Shown in pieces: positions 22,423-31,515 of a stretch of DNA of 64,000 bases. The notes below the pieces were generated by a model. The model was not told the DNA's origin. It made no database searches and was given only the letters and a program-made list of their open reading frames with translations. Position 1 is the stretch's first letter; every line of letters begins with the position of its first letter. Position numbers and translations under genes: made by a program. The stretch comes from Paenarthrobacter sp. JL.01a (GTDB taxonomy: Bacteria > Actinomycetota > Actinomycetes > Actinomycetales > Micrococcaceae). The stretch spans positions 3,534,001 to 3,598,000 of the forward strand of contig NZ_CP104877.1 in NCBI RefSeq assembly GCF_025452095.1, written 5' to 3'.

Positions 22423-23735
22423 CGGTCCCGCTCTCTCAAAAGCAGATCAACTCCATTGTGCGGGCCACGTCGCTTGTTGATGAAGTGCCCGAAGTGAAAA
22501 TTAGCCTGTGGGTGGGGGCCGTGAGCGCTGGCAAGACTATCGCCAGCTTGTTTGCGTTTCTTATTGCCATCAAACAAACCAAGGGCGCTGGCCTCATAGT
22601 AATTGTTGGCAAGACCTTGCAGACGATCGAGCGGAACATCCTTGACCCGCTGATGGATTACCGGATCTATGGTCTAGCGGCTGGCGCGGTCAAGCACACC
22701 AAGGGTTCCGGTGTCGCGATCATCCTTGGGAAGACCGTGCACCTTGTGGGGGCGAACGACGCCCGCTCTGAGGAAAAGATCCGCGGTTCCACGGTTGAAC
22801 TCGCCTACGTTGATGAGGCGACACTGTTGCCGCGCGGGGCTGATAACACCACGGGGTTCTGGGAAATGCTGGTGTCCCGTTTACGTGTGGCTGGCGCCCG
22901 GATGTTCGCGACGACTAACCCAGGCAGTACGCGCCACTGGCTGCGTACCGAGTGGATCTTGCAAGCCCGCCAAAAGAACATGCAAGTCTTCCACTTCACC
23001 ATGGATGACAACCCGCAGTATTTCGAGGGCGGCAACCCTGGCCCGAAGTACATACAAGACATGAAAGCGTCCTACGCTGGCGTGTTCTACGACCGCATGA
23101 TCAAAGGGTTGTGGACGAACGCTGAGGGCGCGATCTTTGACATGTGGTCGGCTGAGTCGCACATCATCCCGTATGGCCAACTGCCCTCCATGCAACGCAT
23201 ACTAGGCGTCGGGATTGACTACGGAACGACGAACGCCACCTCCGCTATCCTGCTTGGCCTCGGCGTTGACTACAAACTGTATGCCATCGCCGAGTGGCGG
23301 CATGACTCGCGTGCGGACAAAGTCAACCTCACTAACGGCGCCATAGTCGAGGGCATCACCAAATGGCTCGACGGGCTCACGCTCCCAGACGGGACACGGC
23401 CCATGCCGGAATGGCTGATCCACGACCCGTCCGCGGCCTCGTTGCGGGTGGAGATGGCGGCGCAGGGCATTGTGAACATGTTCCCCGCGAACAACGAAGT
23501 GCTGTACGGCATCCAAACCGTCGCATCAGTCCTTGACAGCGGCAGGTTGCGGGTGTCGGACAAGTGCACGGGCCTCATCGGCGAAATGTCAGAATACAGT
23601 TGGGACGCGAAGGCAACCGAGAAGGGCGAGGACAAGCCACTCAAGGTCAATGACCACTCGGTGGATGCGCTCCGTTACGTGGTCACGTCCACGGAAACGA
23701 ACTGGCGCCCCTACCTCAACCACCCAGCGGGCTAG
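22419..23735 (+). CDS. terL: Terminase large subunit
   Basis: The 438-residue packaging motor/nuclease starts at GTG overlapping the terS stop. ATPase: Walker A GAVSAGKT (33-40) and Walker B with Asp132-Glu133 (LAYVDEAT), then the TTNPGS coupling motif. RNase H-like nuclease: Asp267 (GIDYGTTN), Asp336 (IHDPSA) and Asp416 (DHSVDALRY). It drives prohead filling together with terS and the portal. Confidence 0.95.
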   Translation: MTVPLSQKQINSIVRATSLVDEVPEVKISLWVGAVSAGKTIASLFAFLIAIKQTKGAGLIVIVGKTLQTIERNILDPLMDYRIYGLAAGAVKHTKGSGVAIILGKTVHLVGANDARSEEKIRGSTVELAYVDEATLLPRGADNTTGFWEMLVSRLRVAGARMFATTNPGSTRHWLRTEWILQARQKNMQVFHFTMDDNPQYFEGGNPGPKYIQDMKASYAGVFYDRMIKGLWTNAEGAIFDMWSAESHIIPYGQLPSMQRILGVGIDYGTTNATSAILLGLGVDYKLYAIAEWRHDSRADKVNLTNGAIVEGITKWLDGLTLPDGTRPMPEWLIHDPSAASLRVEMAAQGIVNMFPANNEVLYGIQTVASVLDSGRLRVSDKCTGLIGEMSEYSWDAKATEKGEDKPLKVNDHSVDALRYVVTSTETNWRPYLNHPAG

Positions 23736-24028
23736 TGCCCGTCAAGCCACGGTTTACGGTCGGGGCATAGCGTCTCAACGGCTGCGGTGACAAGAGCCTT
23801 CGCCTCGTCCTCACGGAACCCGGCATCAGCCCACCGCTGAGTGGTGCCCACTGCTGTGTCCTTCGACGCGCACACATCACGCCCAATATCCACAAGGCCC
23901 TTGTAATCGCCACCATCAGGCGCACGCACGGACCCCTTGACACGGTCAACGAACCCCGCCTCGCCCGTGCTCGCGGAACACCCAGACACGAGCACAAGCA
24001 CCGTGACCACCCCCACAAGTTTCCTCAT
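23732..24028 (-). CDS. DUF732-type lipoprotein, leftward moron gene
   Basis: The 98-residue lipoprotein has a short signal peptide (MRKLVGVVTVLVLVSGC) with lipobox VSGC and Cys17. Its C-terminal domain carries two Cys (GRDVCASK, ETLCPDRKP) as in DUF732 proteins of mycobacteria and relatives. It is antisense to the late operon, between terL and portal, and overlaps the terL stop. TACGAT lies 6 bases before the ATG, implying its own leaderless promoter. An isolated envelope lipoprotein in this position suggests expression in the lysogen, for example in superinfection exclusion. Confidence 0.8.
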   Translation of the reverse strand: MRKLVGVVTVLVLVSGCSASTGEAGFVDRVKGSVRAPDGGDYKGLVDIGRDVCASKDTAVGTTQRWADAGFREDEAKALVTAAVETLCPDRKPWLDGH

Positions 24029-24055
24029 CCCCCAATCGTACCAAGGAGGGCCTAA

Positions 24056-25681
24056 ATGGCTTTGCCCGTCAACGGCGCCGAGTGGCCCCCACGCAACGTC
24101 GCACACATCCACGAAGACTACTCAATCTGGTCCGCGTGGTACGCCAACGACGTCAACATGCTCCGCACGGCCTACTCCGCCAACGGAACCCCCGGCCCAG
24201 CCGGTGCACGCCGCGGCCTGCTCAACCGGGTCGCTGACTGGTTCTGGACCCCCAAGGGCAGCGACGGTGAAGCCGGCGTCACGAAACTGCATGTGCCGCT
24301 TGCGTCGGACCTGTGCCAAGTGTCCGCTGACCTGCTCTACTCCGAGCCGCCCACGTTCACCGTGGAGGACAGCAAGGGCAAGAACAAGGCCGTGCAGGAA
24401 CGTCTTGACCTGATAACCGGGGCAGGGTTCGACCAGACCCTCATCGCCTCAGCCGAGGTAGCCGCCGCGCTTGGTGGTTCGTACCTCCGCGCAACCTGGG
24501 ATGACAGCCTGTACAAGCATGTGTTCCTCACGAAGGTTGATGCTGACGGGGCGCTGCCAGTGTTCCGGTACGGCAGGTTGGTTGAGGTCACGTTCTGGCG
24601 TGTCGTGGACGTTGAGGGGACGGTGTTCACCCGCCACCTCGAACACCACAGCGTAGATAGCTTCGGTATCGGCGTCATCGAGCAAGCTCTTTACCGGGGC
24701 TCCGCCACTGACATCGGCGTCCGAGTCCCCTTGGATGAAGCTGACGCGACGAAGCACCTCGCCACAGTTGTGGACGCCAACTCGATCATCAGCACCCAAA
24801 CCCCCGGCCTCGCCGTCGAGTACGTCCCCAACATGACCCCAACCCGGAAATGGCGCACCGACCCGCACGGCGCCTACCTCGGACGCAGCGACCTTGACGG
24901 CATCGAATCATTCCTCGACGCCCTGGACCGCGTCTACTCGTCGTTGATGCGGGAACTTGAGCTCGGCAAAGCCCGCCTCGTCGTCCCGTCCTACATGATG
25001 AACGACCTTGGCCCCGGTAAGGGTGCCGCGTTCGATAATGACCGGGCGATCATCTCCGAAGTCCTCGCGTCCCCCGGCGCTTCGACTGACTCGAAGCTTG
25101 CAATCGAGAAAGTCCAGTTCGACATCCGCGTGTCAGAGCACCTGGAAATGGCCGCAGCTCTGCTCGCAGTCATCATCCGTACCGCTGGGTACAGTTCGCA
25201 GACGTTCGGTGAGAAGGACGCTAGTGGCGGGGATAAGACCGCGACTGAGGTGACCGCGAAGGAACGCCGCTCGTACCTGACCCGTGACCGGAAGATCCGC
25301 GCCGCCACCCCGGCACTGGAACGCATCCTGTTCAAAGCCCTCGACATGGACGCCAAACTGTTCGGCACGAACCTTACTGCCGCCCCGGTGACGGTCGCGT
25401 TCGCTGACGCGGTTCAGACCCCGCTTGAGGCGTTGGCGGCGACGGTGAACCTGCTCAAGCAGGCTGAGTCCGCGTCGATCGAAACCCGGTTGCTGATCCT
25501 GCACCCGGACTGGGACGAGACGCAGATCAGCATCGAGGCCGGCAAGATCCAGAAGGAAACGTCCATGTTTCCCGACCCGGCAACGTTCGGAACGGTGGTA
25601 AACGATGGCGCAACCCCAGCCGGAACCGGTGGACAGCCTACCGGTAACGATCGAGGTAGCAACAGCGGCGCTGGTCAGTAA
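24056..25681 (+). CDS. Portal protein
   Basis: The 541-residue protein follows a strong ribosome-binding site (AAGGAGG). It has portal-like features: an N-terminal arm, a clip/stem region, a long alpha/beta wing and a Gly/Asn-rich C-terminal tail. It resembles SPP1 gp6-type portals (MQRE-like tail segments, KTATEVTAKERRSY). Its place between terL and the minor head gene supports the call. It forms the dodecameric DNA gate at one capsid vertex. Confidence 0.85.
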   Translation: MALPVNGAEWPPRNVAHIHEDYSIWSAWYANDVNMLRTAYSANGTPGPAGARRGLLNRVADWFWTPKGSDGEAGVTKLHVPLASDLCQVSADLLYSEPPTFTVEDSKGKNKAVQERLDLITGAGFDQTLIASAEVAAALGGSYLRATWDDSLYKHVFLTKVDADGALPVFRYGRLVEVTFWRVVDVEGTVFTRHLEHHSVDSFGIGVIEQALYRGSATDIGVRVPLDEADATKHLATVVDANSIISTQTPGLAVEYVPNMTPTRKWRTDPHGAYLGRSDLDGIESFLDALDRVYSSLMRELELGKARLVVPSYMMNDLGPGKGAAFDNDRAIISEVLASPGASTDSKLAIEKVQFDIRVSEHLEMAAALLAVIIRTAGYSSQTFGEKDASGGDKTATEVTAKERRSYLTRDRKIRAATPALERILFKALDMDAKLFGTNLTAAPVTVAFADAVQTPLEALAATVNLLKQAESASIETRLLILHPDWDETQISIEAGKIQKETSMFPDPATFGTVVNDGATPAGTGGQPTGNDRGSNSGAGQ

Positions 25682-26777
25682 GTACAACCAAGCTGAACAG
25701 GAACTCATCGCCGGGTCCGCGGCGATCATCGCCCAGCACTTAGGCGATGATTCACCGCAGGCCCAGCGGTCCATGTACGCCGCGCTGCAAAACCTTGCAC
25801 GGTCCATCGCTACCCGGCTCGGGTTAGAGGTTGGTGCGCTGTCCCAGGGTGTCGCTGTTGAAGCGGCACGCCGGGGCAGCACCGCAGCGCTCCGCGAAGT
25901 CCGTGAAGCACTCACGGACCACCCCGCTCTGCGGGAACGCTACACCCGCGCCACAGGCACGCAGGTAACCCCGCACGGGCTCAACGCAGCCCAGCACATC
26001 GCACGTGACCTGACAGACCGGCTCACCGCGGCCAACCAGCGCATCACCCGGTTCAGTGCTGACGCGTACCAAGCAGCCACCGCAAAGGCCTCCATCGGCA
26101 TGGTCGTTGGTGGCACCCCGCAGGAAGCGCAACGGGAAGCGTGGCGGGAACTCACGGACGGGGGCGTGACCGGTTTCCGTGACAGTGTTGGCCGCGACTG
26201 GACGCTCTCCACCTACGTGGAAATGGCAACCCGCACCGCAGCGATCCGCGCGTACAACGAATCCCACCAAGACCGTATGACCTCCCTAGGCATCCAGTAC
26301 TGGACCGTCGCACCTACCGGGTTCCCCTGCAAACTCTGCCTCCCATGGGAGGGACGCATCCTTTCCCGTAAGGGCGCCGGCAGGTACACCGAGGACGACG
26401 CGAGGGGCAAGGGACGTGTCGCGTTCCAGGTCGCAGGGACGGTCGAGGAAGCCCGCCTTGCCGGGTTGCAGCACCCGAACTGCAAACACACCCTCATCGC
26501 GTACTTCCCCGGTGTCACGAAGCTTGTGACGCGCACGCCGGAGGAAATCGCTGAGGCTACGGAGCGGTTCAAGGAAACCCAGAAACTCCGTCATCTTGAA
26601 CGGCTTGTCCGTGCAGCGCGCACCGCTGAGCAGGCGGCTTTGACTGACATGGACAGGGCAGCGGCTAGGCGCCGCGCACGCGAGATACAGGCACGTATCC
26701 GCGAGTTCACTGCTGAGACTGGCCTGTTGCGCCGCCCCGCACGTGAACGAGTACCCGATACCCGCAGTACCAACTAA
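25605..26777 (+). CDS. Minor head protein (MuF/minor capsid 2-like)
   Basis: The 390-residue protein overlaps the portal gene by 77 bases in another frame. The long helical N-terminal region leads to a C-terminal domain with CKLCLPWEGRILS and HPNCKHTLIAYFPG. This Cys/His pattern is typical of phage minor capsid proteins related to the MuF fold. Such proteins sit inside the capsid near the portal and may be ejected with DNA. Confidence 0.75.
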   Translation: MAQPQPEPVDSLPVTIEVATAALVSKYNQAEQELIAGSAAIIAQHLGDDSPQAQRSMYAALQNLARSIATRLGLEVGALSQGVAVEAARRGSTAALREVREALTDHPALRERYTRATGTQVTPHGLNAAQHIARDLTDRLTAANQRITRFSADAYQAATAKASIGMVVGGTPQEAQREAWRELTDGGVTGFRDSVGRDWTLSTYVEMATRTAAIRAYNESHQDRMTSLGIQYWTVAPTGFPCKLCLPWEGRILSRKGAGRYTEDDARGKGRVAFQVAGTVEEARLAGLQHPNCKHTLIAYFPGVTKLVTRTPEEIAEATERFKETQKLRHLERLVRAARTAEQAALTDMDRAAARRRAREIQARIREFTAETGLLRRPARERVPDTRSTN

Positions 26778-26800
26778 CGACAGCCCAGGAGGCTCCCGTA

Positions 26801-27454
26801 ATGAGCGACAACCCCGCTACTCCCGCAGCAACACCCGAGCCCGTGACACCCGCCGCAGCAGGCCCGGCACCTGAGGGCACGCCCGCGCCCGCGGCCCCCG
26901 AGCCGGCGCCCGCTCCCGAGGTGAAGACCTACGACGAAGCGTTCGTGGAAAGCCTCCGCACTGAAAAGCAGAAGGCCGAAGCCGCCGCCGACGCGAAGAT
27001 CAAAGCCGCGCTCAAAGCCTTGGGCATCAGCGACGAAACTGAGGATCCCCTCAAGGCAGCGCAGGACGCAGCAGCGACCAACGCCCAGGAACGCGACAAC
27101 GCACGCGCCGCCGCCCGTGACACGTCCGCCGAACTCATCGTCTGGCGCAACGCCGCCGAACTCGGCGTAGACCCCGCAGCCGTCACGGACTCCCGCGCGT
27201 TCGAACGCGCCATCAAAGACCTCGACCCCGCCGACCCGAAATTCGGGGAAGCCGTCAAGGAAGCGGCAACGAACGCCGCCAAGAACAACCCCAAGCTCAA
27301 GGCAGCCGCACCGGCTCCCGGCGCTGGTGGGGCCGATTTTGCCGGTGGAACCGGGGAAACAGTCGGCATTGACGCGAGGATCGCCGCCGCCGAAAAAGCA
27401 GGCGACCACGCACTGGCAATCAAGCTGAAACGCCAAAAGGCATACACCAACTAA
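26801..27454 (+). CDS. Capsid scaffolding protein
   Basis: The 217-residue protein has an extended Pro/Ala-rich N-terminus, a central charged coiled coil (about 45-110) and a small C-terminal domain ending LAIKLKRQKAYTN. That composition, and the position directly before the major capsid gene, are those of phage scaffolds. No protease motif is visible. Confidence 0.8.
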   Translation: MSDNPATPAATPEPVTPAAAGPAPEGTPAPAAPEPAPAPEVKTYDEAFVESLRTEKQKAEAAADAKIKAALKALGISDETEDPLKAAQDAAATNAQERDNARAAARDTSAELIVWRNAAELGVDPAAVTDSRAFERAIKDLDPADPKFGEAVKEAATNAAKNNPKLKAAAPAPGAGGADFAGGTGETVGIDARIAAAEKAGDHALAIKLKRQKAYTN

Positions 27455-27474
27455 GCCCCTAAGAAGGAGCCCGC

Positions 27475-28686
27475 ATGTCCGGCATCACCGGTATCGGTAC
27501 CACATTCAACCTCCCCAACTACCACGGCGAACTGTTCGCCCTGACCCCCGACGAAACCCCGTTCCTGTCCGCCATCGGTGGCCTGACGGGCGGCGGTCAG
27601 ACCTCGTCCGTTGAGTTCGAATGGCAGACATACGACCTGCGCGACCCGAACCAGCAGACCCGCGTCCGCGTTGAAGGTGCCACCGCACCCGGCGCTGAGG
27701 GCCGCGTCCGCTCGAACGTCCGCAACGTCGCGCAGATCCACCAGGAAAAGGTCTCTGTTTCGTACACGAAGCAGGCCACGTCCGGTCAGGTCTCCACCCC
27801 GAGCTCCGCACCCTACCGAGGCGTTGACGGGTCCAACCCGATCAGCAACGAACTTGACTGGCAGGTTCAGCAGGCCATCAAGTCCATCGCCCTGGATGTG
27901 AACTGGTCGTTCATCAACGGCAAGTACTCCAACCCGACCACGAACGCCACCCCGCGTCAGACCCGCGGCATCCTTGAGGCGATCGTGACGAACAAGACGG
28001 ACAAGTCCGGTGTGTCCTACACGGGCGCCACGTCCGCTACGGACACCATCACCGTGACCCACGCACTGTCCAACGGTGACAAGGTCGTGTTCGATAACAC
28101 CGACGTCGCCACGGGCATCGTCGCGGGCCGCGTCTACTTTGTGGTGAACGTCTCCACCACCGTTTCGTTCAAGGTCGCCCTGACCGCTGGCGGTACCCCG
28201 ATCACCCTCGGCACCGCTTCCAACATCGCCCTCCACCGCCCGTCCACCACGGCCCTGGCTGTGGATGATGTCAACACGTTCGTGCAGGGCATCTACGACA
28301 ACGGTGGCCTCAACGGCATGCCGGTCCTGCTGGTGAACTCTTCCCAGAAGCTCGCCATCACGAAGGCCTACGCTTCCGCTTACGGTCAGGCTCACGGCCT
28401 GATCAACGCCGGCGAGCGTATCGCTGGTGTCGCGGTTGACCGGATCGTCACCGACTTCGGTGACTTCGGTCTGATGCTGGAACGCAACATGCCGCAGGAC
28501 GCCATCGCGGCTGTGACCATGGGCCAGCTCCGCCCGGTGTTCCTGAACACCCCCGGCAAGGGCGTGTTCTTCGAGGAAGCACTCGCTAAGACCGGCGCAT
28601 CTGATGATGTGCAGATCTACGGCGAAATCGGCCTCGAATACGGCTCCGAGCGGTCCCACGGCCTGCTCAAGGGCCTCAAGGTCTAG
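27475..28686 (+). CDS. Major capsid protein with inserted beta domain
   Basis: The 403-residue protein has an HK97-like fold of the SU10/DUF5309 type (N-terminal GELFALTPDETPFLSAIGG; C-terminal GEIGLEYGSERSHGLLKGL). Residues about 175-257 form an insertion rich in short strands (GDKVVFDNTDVATGIVAG, YFVVNVSTTVSFKVALTAGG). It resembles decoration-type domains inserted in other phage structural proteins. It would project from the capsid surface. Strong AAGGAG precedes the ATG. Confidence 0.88.
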   Translation: MSGITGIGTTFNLPNYHGELFALTPDETPFLSAIGGLTGGGQTSSVEFEWQTYDLRDPNQQTRVRVEGATAPGAEGRVRSNVRNVAQIHQEKVSVSYTKQATSGQVSTPSSAPYRGVDGSNPISNELDWQVQQAIKSIALDVNWSFINGKYSNPTTNATPRQTRGILEAIVTNKTDKSGVSYTGATSATDTITVTHALSNGDKVVFDNTDVATGIVAGRVYFVVNVSTTVSFKVALTAGGTPITLGTASNIALHRPSTTALAVDDVNTFVQGIYDNGGLNGMPVLLVNSSQKLAITKAYASAYGQAHGLINAGERIAGVAVDRIVTDFGDFGLMLERNMPQDAIAAVTMGQLRPVFLNTPGKGVFFEEALAKTGASDDVQIYGEIGLEYGSERSHGLLKGLKV

Positions 28687-28750
28687 CACCCACTTGGAGG
28701 GGCAGTAACTCATGGTTGCTGCCCCTCTACCCGTTGGAAAGGCGGCACAC

Positions 28751-29182
28751 ATGGTTCTGGTCTACGCAGCCACGAGCGACCTGACGACCTGGACTGGTGG
28801 GCCTCCCCCGGCGAACGCCACCCAGTTGCTACGCTCCGCGTCGATGCTGATCACGTCCGCTACGGTCGCGTCAGTTTACGGCGTGGACGATGCCGGGTTG
28901 CCGTCCGAGGCGAAGGTGTTGCAGGCGTTCAAGGACGCCACGTGCGCGCAGGTCGCCTACTGGGTGACTGCGGGCGTTGACCCGACAGGTGGTGGTATCA
29001 GCACGGCTGCCCCTGTCAGGGGTAAGCGGCTGGGGTCGGGTTCGGTGGAGTATGACACGGCGGTATCCGGCTCGGTAACCGCTTTCCAAGCTAAGCGTGC
29101 CGCCGCTGCCACTCTCTGCGCTGAGGCGTTCATGGTCCTCCACCAAGCAGGCGTCACACCCTCAGGGGTGCAACGTGGGTGA
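28751..29182 (+). CDS. Head-tail connector (adaptor) protein
   Basis: From ATG 28751 the product is 143 residues; an in-frame ATG at 28712 adds 13. I prefer the later start because the protein then begins directly at VLVYAATSDLTTWTG, as adaptors usually do. GGAGGGG lies 11 bases before the earlier ATG. The helical fold and the position directly after the major capsid gene match gp6/gp15-type adaptors that extend the portal ring. Confidence 0.65.
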   Translation: MVLVYAATSDLTTWTGGPPPANATQLLRSASMLITSATVASVYGVDDAGLPSEAKVLQAFKDATCAQVAYWVTAGVDPTGGGISTAAPVRGKRLGSGSVEYDTAVSGSVTAFQAKRAAAATLCAEAFMVLHQAGVTPSGVQRG

Positions 29183-29492
29183 CCTTGACGACTTCTACGT
29201 GCATACCCTCACCGTCCAGACCCTCACCGGTACGGGCGCGATGGGTGACGTGTTCGCGGATCCCGCGACCGTTCCTGGGTGGTTGGAAGACAAGCGCCGC
29301 ATCGTCAGGGACAAGAACGGGCAAGAGGTCGTCTCATCCTCCATGTTCGCCTGCGACAACGCGCACCTGCCCAAGTTTACCCCTGATTCGAAGGTCACTA
29401 TCGACGGGCGCACAGCGTTCGTGATCGGTGTCGCGAACTACACCTCGGGGGCGCTTGACCTCCCGGACCACCTCGAAATCGATCTGACCTAG
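29175..29492 (+). CDS. Head completion/stopper-type protein
   Basis: The 105-residue protein starts at GTG within the adaptor's last codons, with AGGGG upstream. It is beta-rich (DFYVHTLTVQTLTG, TIDGRTAFVIGVANYTSG), like small barrel stopper or head-tail joining proteins. The call rests on fold pattern and order. Confidence 0.6.
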   Translation: MGDLDDFYVHTLTVQTLTGTGAMGDVFADPATVPGWLEDKRRIVRDKNGQEVVSSSMFACDNAHLPKFTPDSKVTIDGRTAFVIGVANYTSGALDLPDHLEIDLT

Positions 29493-29500
29493 GGGGCCGC

Positions 29501-29839
29501 GTGTCGATCGACTGGTCATTCAACTTGAACTTGGACAAGGTCGCCGAAGCCGCAAAGGTCGCCGCCCCACTAGGCGCAGCTAAGGGCATGGAACACATCC
29601 GAGGCGTCGCTGTCGCATTGACCCCATATGAGTCCGGTGACCTTGCGGGCTCCGCGACTGTAACAGTTGACGGCGACGAAGCCACGGTGACGTTTGCTGG
29701 CCCATATGCGCGCCGGCAACACGAAGAACTCACGTGGCGGCACGAAAAGGGCCAAGCCAAGTACCTCGAACAGCCCATGCACACAGAGAAACCCGTCGTC
29801 ATGGACATCATCGCCCATGAAGTGAGGAAAGCCCTGTGA
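29501..29839 (+). CDS. HK97 gp10-like neck/tail protein
   Basis: The 112-residue protein has a helical start with GAAKGMEHIRGVAV, then TPYESGDLAGSATV and FAGPYARRQHEELTWRH, the recognisable gp10/minor tail pattern. Starts at GTG. It probably sits at the head-tail interface. It is followed by the terminator-type protein with a 4-base overlap. Confidence 0.7.
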   Translation: MSIDWSFNLNLDKVAEAAKVAAPLGAAKGMEHIRGVAVALTPYESGDLAGSATVTVDGDEATVTFAGPYARRQHEELTWRHEKGQAKYLEQPMHTEKPVVMDIIAHEVRKAL

Positions 29840-30285
29840 GCTTCACAACCGACTTCCTCACCGGCGTCGCACAACAGTTGCACGACGCGGGCATAGGCAC
29901 GTACCGGCCTGACACCCCGTACCTTGCGGGGGAAACCGGGGTTGTGTTCAAGGACATGCCCACCGCCCCTAACCGGGCAATCGTCCTCAACACCTACTCC
30001 CCCGGCGCGGATGACAACCCACACGTTCCCGTGTCCCTCATCGCCCTGCAAGTCAGGGTCCGGGGGAACCCCGGCCAGCCCCTCGACCCTGACGGGATCC
30101 GCGACCAGGTTTACAACCTGCTCCACGGGCAGGAACACCGCACCTACGGCACCTGCCACGCAAACCAAATCCTGCACCAAAGCACCATCCCGAACGGCAA
30201 AGACGACTCCAAACGGTGGGAAGTGTCCATCAACTTCTACGCCGACGTTGACCTGCCACCCACCACGAACCGACCAGCCCCATAG
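29836..30285 (+). CDS. Tail terminator protein
   Basis: The 149-residue protein begins at GTG overlapping the previous stop. It has the alpha/beta plan of tail terminators (DFLTGVAQQLHDAGIGTY; then VSLIALQVRVRGNPG). It is in the expected place just before the major tail gene and would cap the growing tail tube. Confidence 0.65.
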   Translation: MSFTTDFLTGVAQQLHDAGIGTYRPDTPYLAGETGVVFKDMPTAPNRAIVLNTYSPGADDNPHVPVSLIALQVRVRGNPGQPLDPDGIRDQVYNLLHGQEHRTYGTCHANQILHQSTIPNGKDDSKRWEVSINFYADVDLPPTTNRPAP

Positions 30286-30294
30286 GAGCACCAA

Positions 30295-30996
30295 TTGTCC
30301 AACGACCTCGCCCGGAAATACCGGGTAGACGTATCCACTGACGGCATCACATGGGTGCAGATCAACGGCGTCAATGACTTCAACCCGAACGTCGCGAATA
30401 ACGACCAGGACGCTTCCGCGTATGACACGGATGGCTGGTCTATTTCCGAGACGACCATGAAGTCTTGGACTGCCACGGTCAAAGCCCTCGTTCGTCGTAC
30501 CGCTGGCGTCCTCGACGCGGGCCTCGCCCTGTGCAAGGCCACGCAGCTTGTGTTCGGTGACGCTCAGCGCCTCTACGTGCGCTGGTACTTGCGTGACACG
30601 GGCAAGGAAGCGCAGCAGGGCCGCGCGATCGTGTCCTATAACCGTTCCAAGACCGGCGTCGCTGACCTTGATGAGGTCACTGTCGAGTTCAAGGGTGACG
30701 GTGCACTCGCGGCTGTCGCTGATGTTGCGGTGACCACGCCTGTGCCGCAGCTTGTGTCCGCTTCCCCGTCCGGTGCTGCGCAGAACGCTCTTGTGACGAT
30801 CACGGGCGCGTACTTCACGGGCGTCACTGGCGCGACCGGTGTGAAGTTCGGTGCGACCAACGCGACCAACTACAGCATCGTGTCCGACGCGGTCATTGTC
30901 GCGACCGTCCCCGCTGGTACTGCCGGCGCGGCGAACATCACCGTCACCAACGGCACCGGCACGTCCGCCGCCCTGCCATACACCCGCGGCAGCTAG
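30295..30996 (+). CDS. Major tail protein with C-terminal IPT/TIG domain
   Basis: The 233-residue protein starts at TTG after AGGAG. Residues 1-145 form the tail-tube domain (KYRVDVSTDGITWVQINGVN). Residues about 150-233 form an Ig-like IPT/TIG domain (VSASPSGAAQNALVTITGAY, AALPYTRGS end) that would decorate the tube surface and could bind the cell surface weakly. Confidence 0.85.
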   Translation: MSNDLARKYRVDVSTDGITWVQINGVNDFNPNVANNDQDASAYDTDGWSISETTMKSWTATVKALVRRTAGVLDAGLALCKATQLVFGDAQRLYVRWYLRDTGKEAQQGRAIVSYNRSKTGVADLDEVTVEFKGDGALAAVADVAVTTPVPQLVSASPSGAAQNALVTITGAYFTGVTGATGVKFGATNATNYSIVSDAVIVATVPAGTAGAANITVTNGTGTSAALPYTRGS

Positions 30997-31012
30997 TAGC
31001 CGCCCTTTGATC

Positions 31013-31049
31013 GCGGCCCCACCTGTGCATATCAACCGGGTGGGGCCGC
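31013..31049 (+). terminator. Hairpin after major tail gene
   Basis: GCGGCCCCACC and GGTGGGGCCGC form a perfect 11-bp stem with a 15-base loop just after the major tail gene. No T-run follows. It probably lowers transcription of downstream tail genes or protects the mRNA 3' end. It also means the GGTGGGG before ATG 31054 is stem, not a ribosome-binding site. Confidence 0.55.
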
Positions 31050-31092
31050 ACCCATGAGCACCCCCAAACCTTTCATGAGCAGGAGCACCCCT

Positions 31093-31515
31093 TTGTCTTT
31101 CCGCGACTTCACTGACATCGTTGGCCCCATCGTCCTCCCGGTCAAGGGCAAACGGTACACACTCCCGACCCTGACCATTGAGCAGGGCATCCACCTTCAC
31201 AAGGTCATGAACCCCGACACTGACGTGTCCATGACTGACCCGGAGTTCTACGCGTTCTTGCTCGGCGACGCGTTCGATGAGATGACCGCCGACGCGGTCA
31301 GCCCCGAAGTCATCGCCCGCGCCGCGTTCGTCGCCCTCGCCGACTGGCAATCCGGTCGCCCCGCCGCGGAACTCATCTGGGAGCAGGGCATCGACCCAAA
31401 AGCGCTACAGGCAGCGGTGGAAGTAGCCGAGGCTTTGACCTCGAAAGCTACGGCAGAGGCATCAAAGACCCCCTCACTGGCGCCTACGAATACTACGAAA
31501 TCCCGGAAGAAGTAG
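31093..31515 (+). CDS. Tail assembly chaperone G
   Basis: The 140-residue protein starts at TTG, with AGGAG seven bases upstream. ATG 31054 in the same frame is an alternative but sits beside a hairpin. It has the gpG-like pattern (FRDFTDIVGPIVLPVKGKRY, FLLGDAFDEM, FVALADWQSGRPAAELI). Ribosomes slipping at CCCAAAA (31395) would instead make the longer GT protein. It precedes the tape measure gene, the expected order. Confidence 0.8.
   Translation: MSFRDFTDIVGPIVLPVKGKRYTLPTLTIEQGIHLHKVMNPDTDVSMTDPEFYAFLLGDAFDEMTADAVSPEVIARAAFVALADWQSGRPAAELIWEQGIDPKALQAAVEVAEALTSKATAEASKTPSLAPTNTTKSRKK
31395..31401 (+). promoter_or_regulatory. -1 ribosomal frameshift site
   Basis: CCCAAAA is in the correct register (C CCA AAA) to slip to CCC AAA. 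The -1 frame is then open for 109 codons to 31730. This is the canonical X-XXY-YYZ heptamer of phage tail assembly chaperone genes. A stimulatory downstream structure is not obvious by eye. Confidence 0.8.

Noticed and set aside
29398..31350. 650-codon leftward open frame over the tail genes
   Set aside because: Antisense shadow of several well-supported, coupled tail genes; composition is low in hydrophobic core and rich in Arg/Gly/Val as in other shadows.
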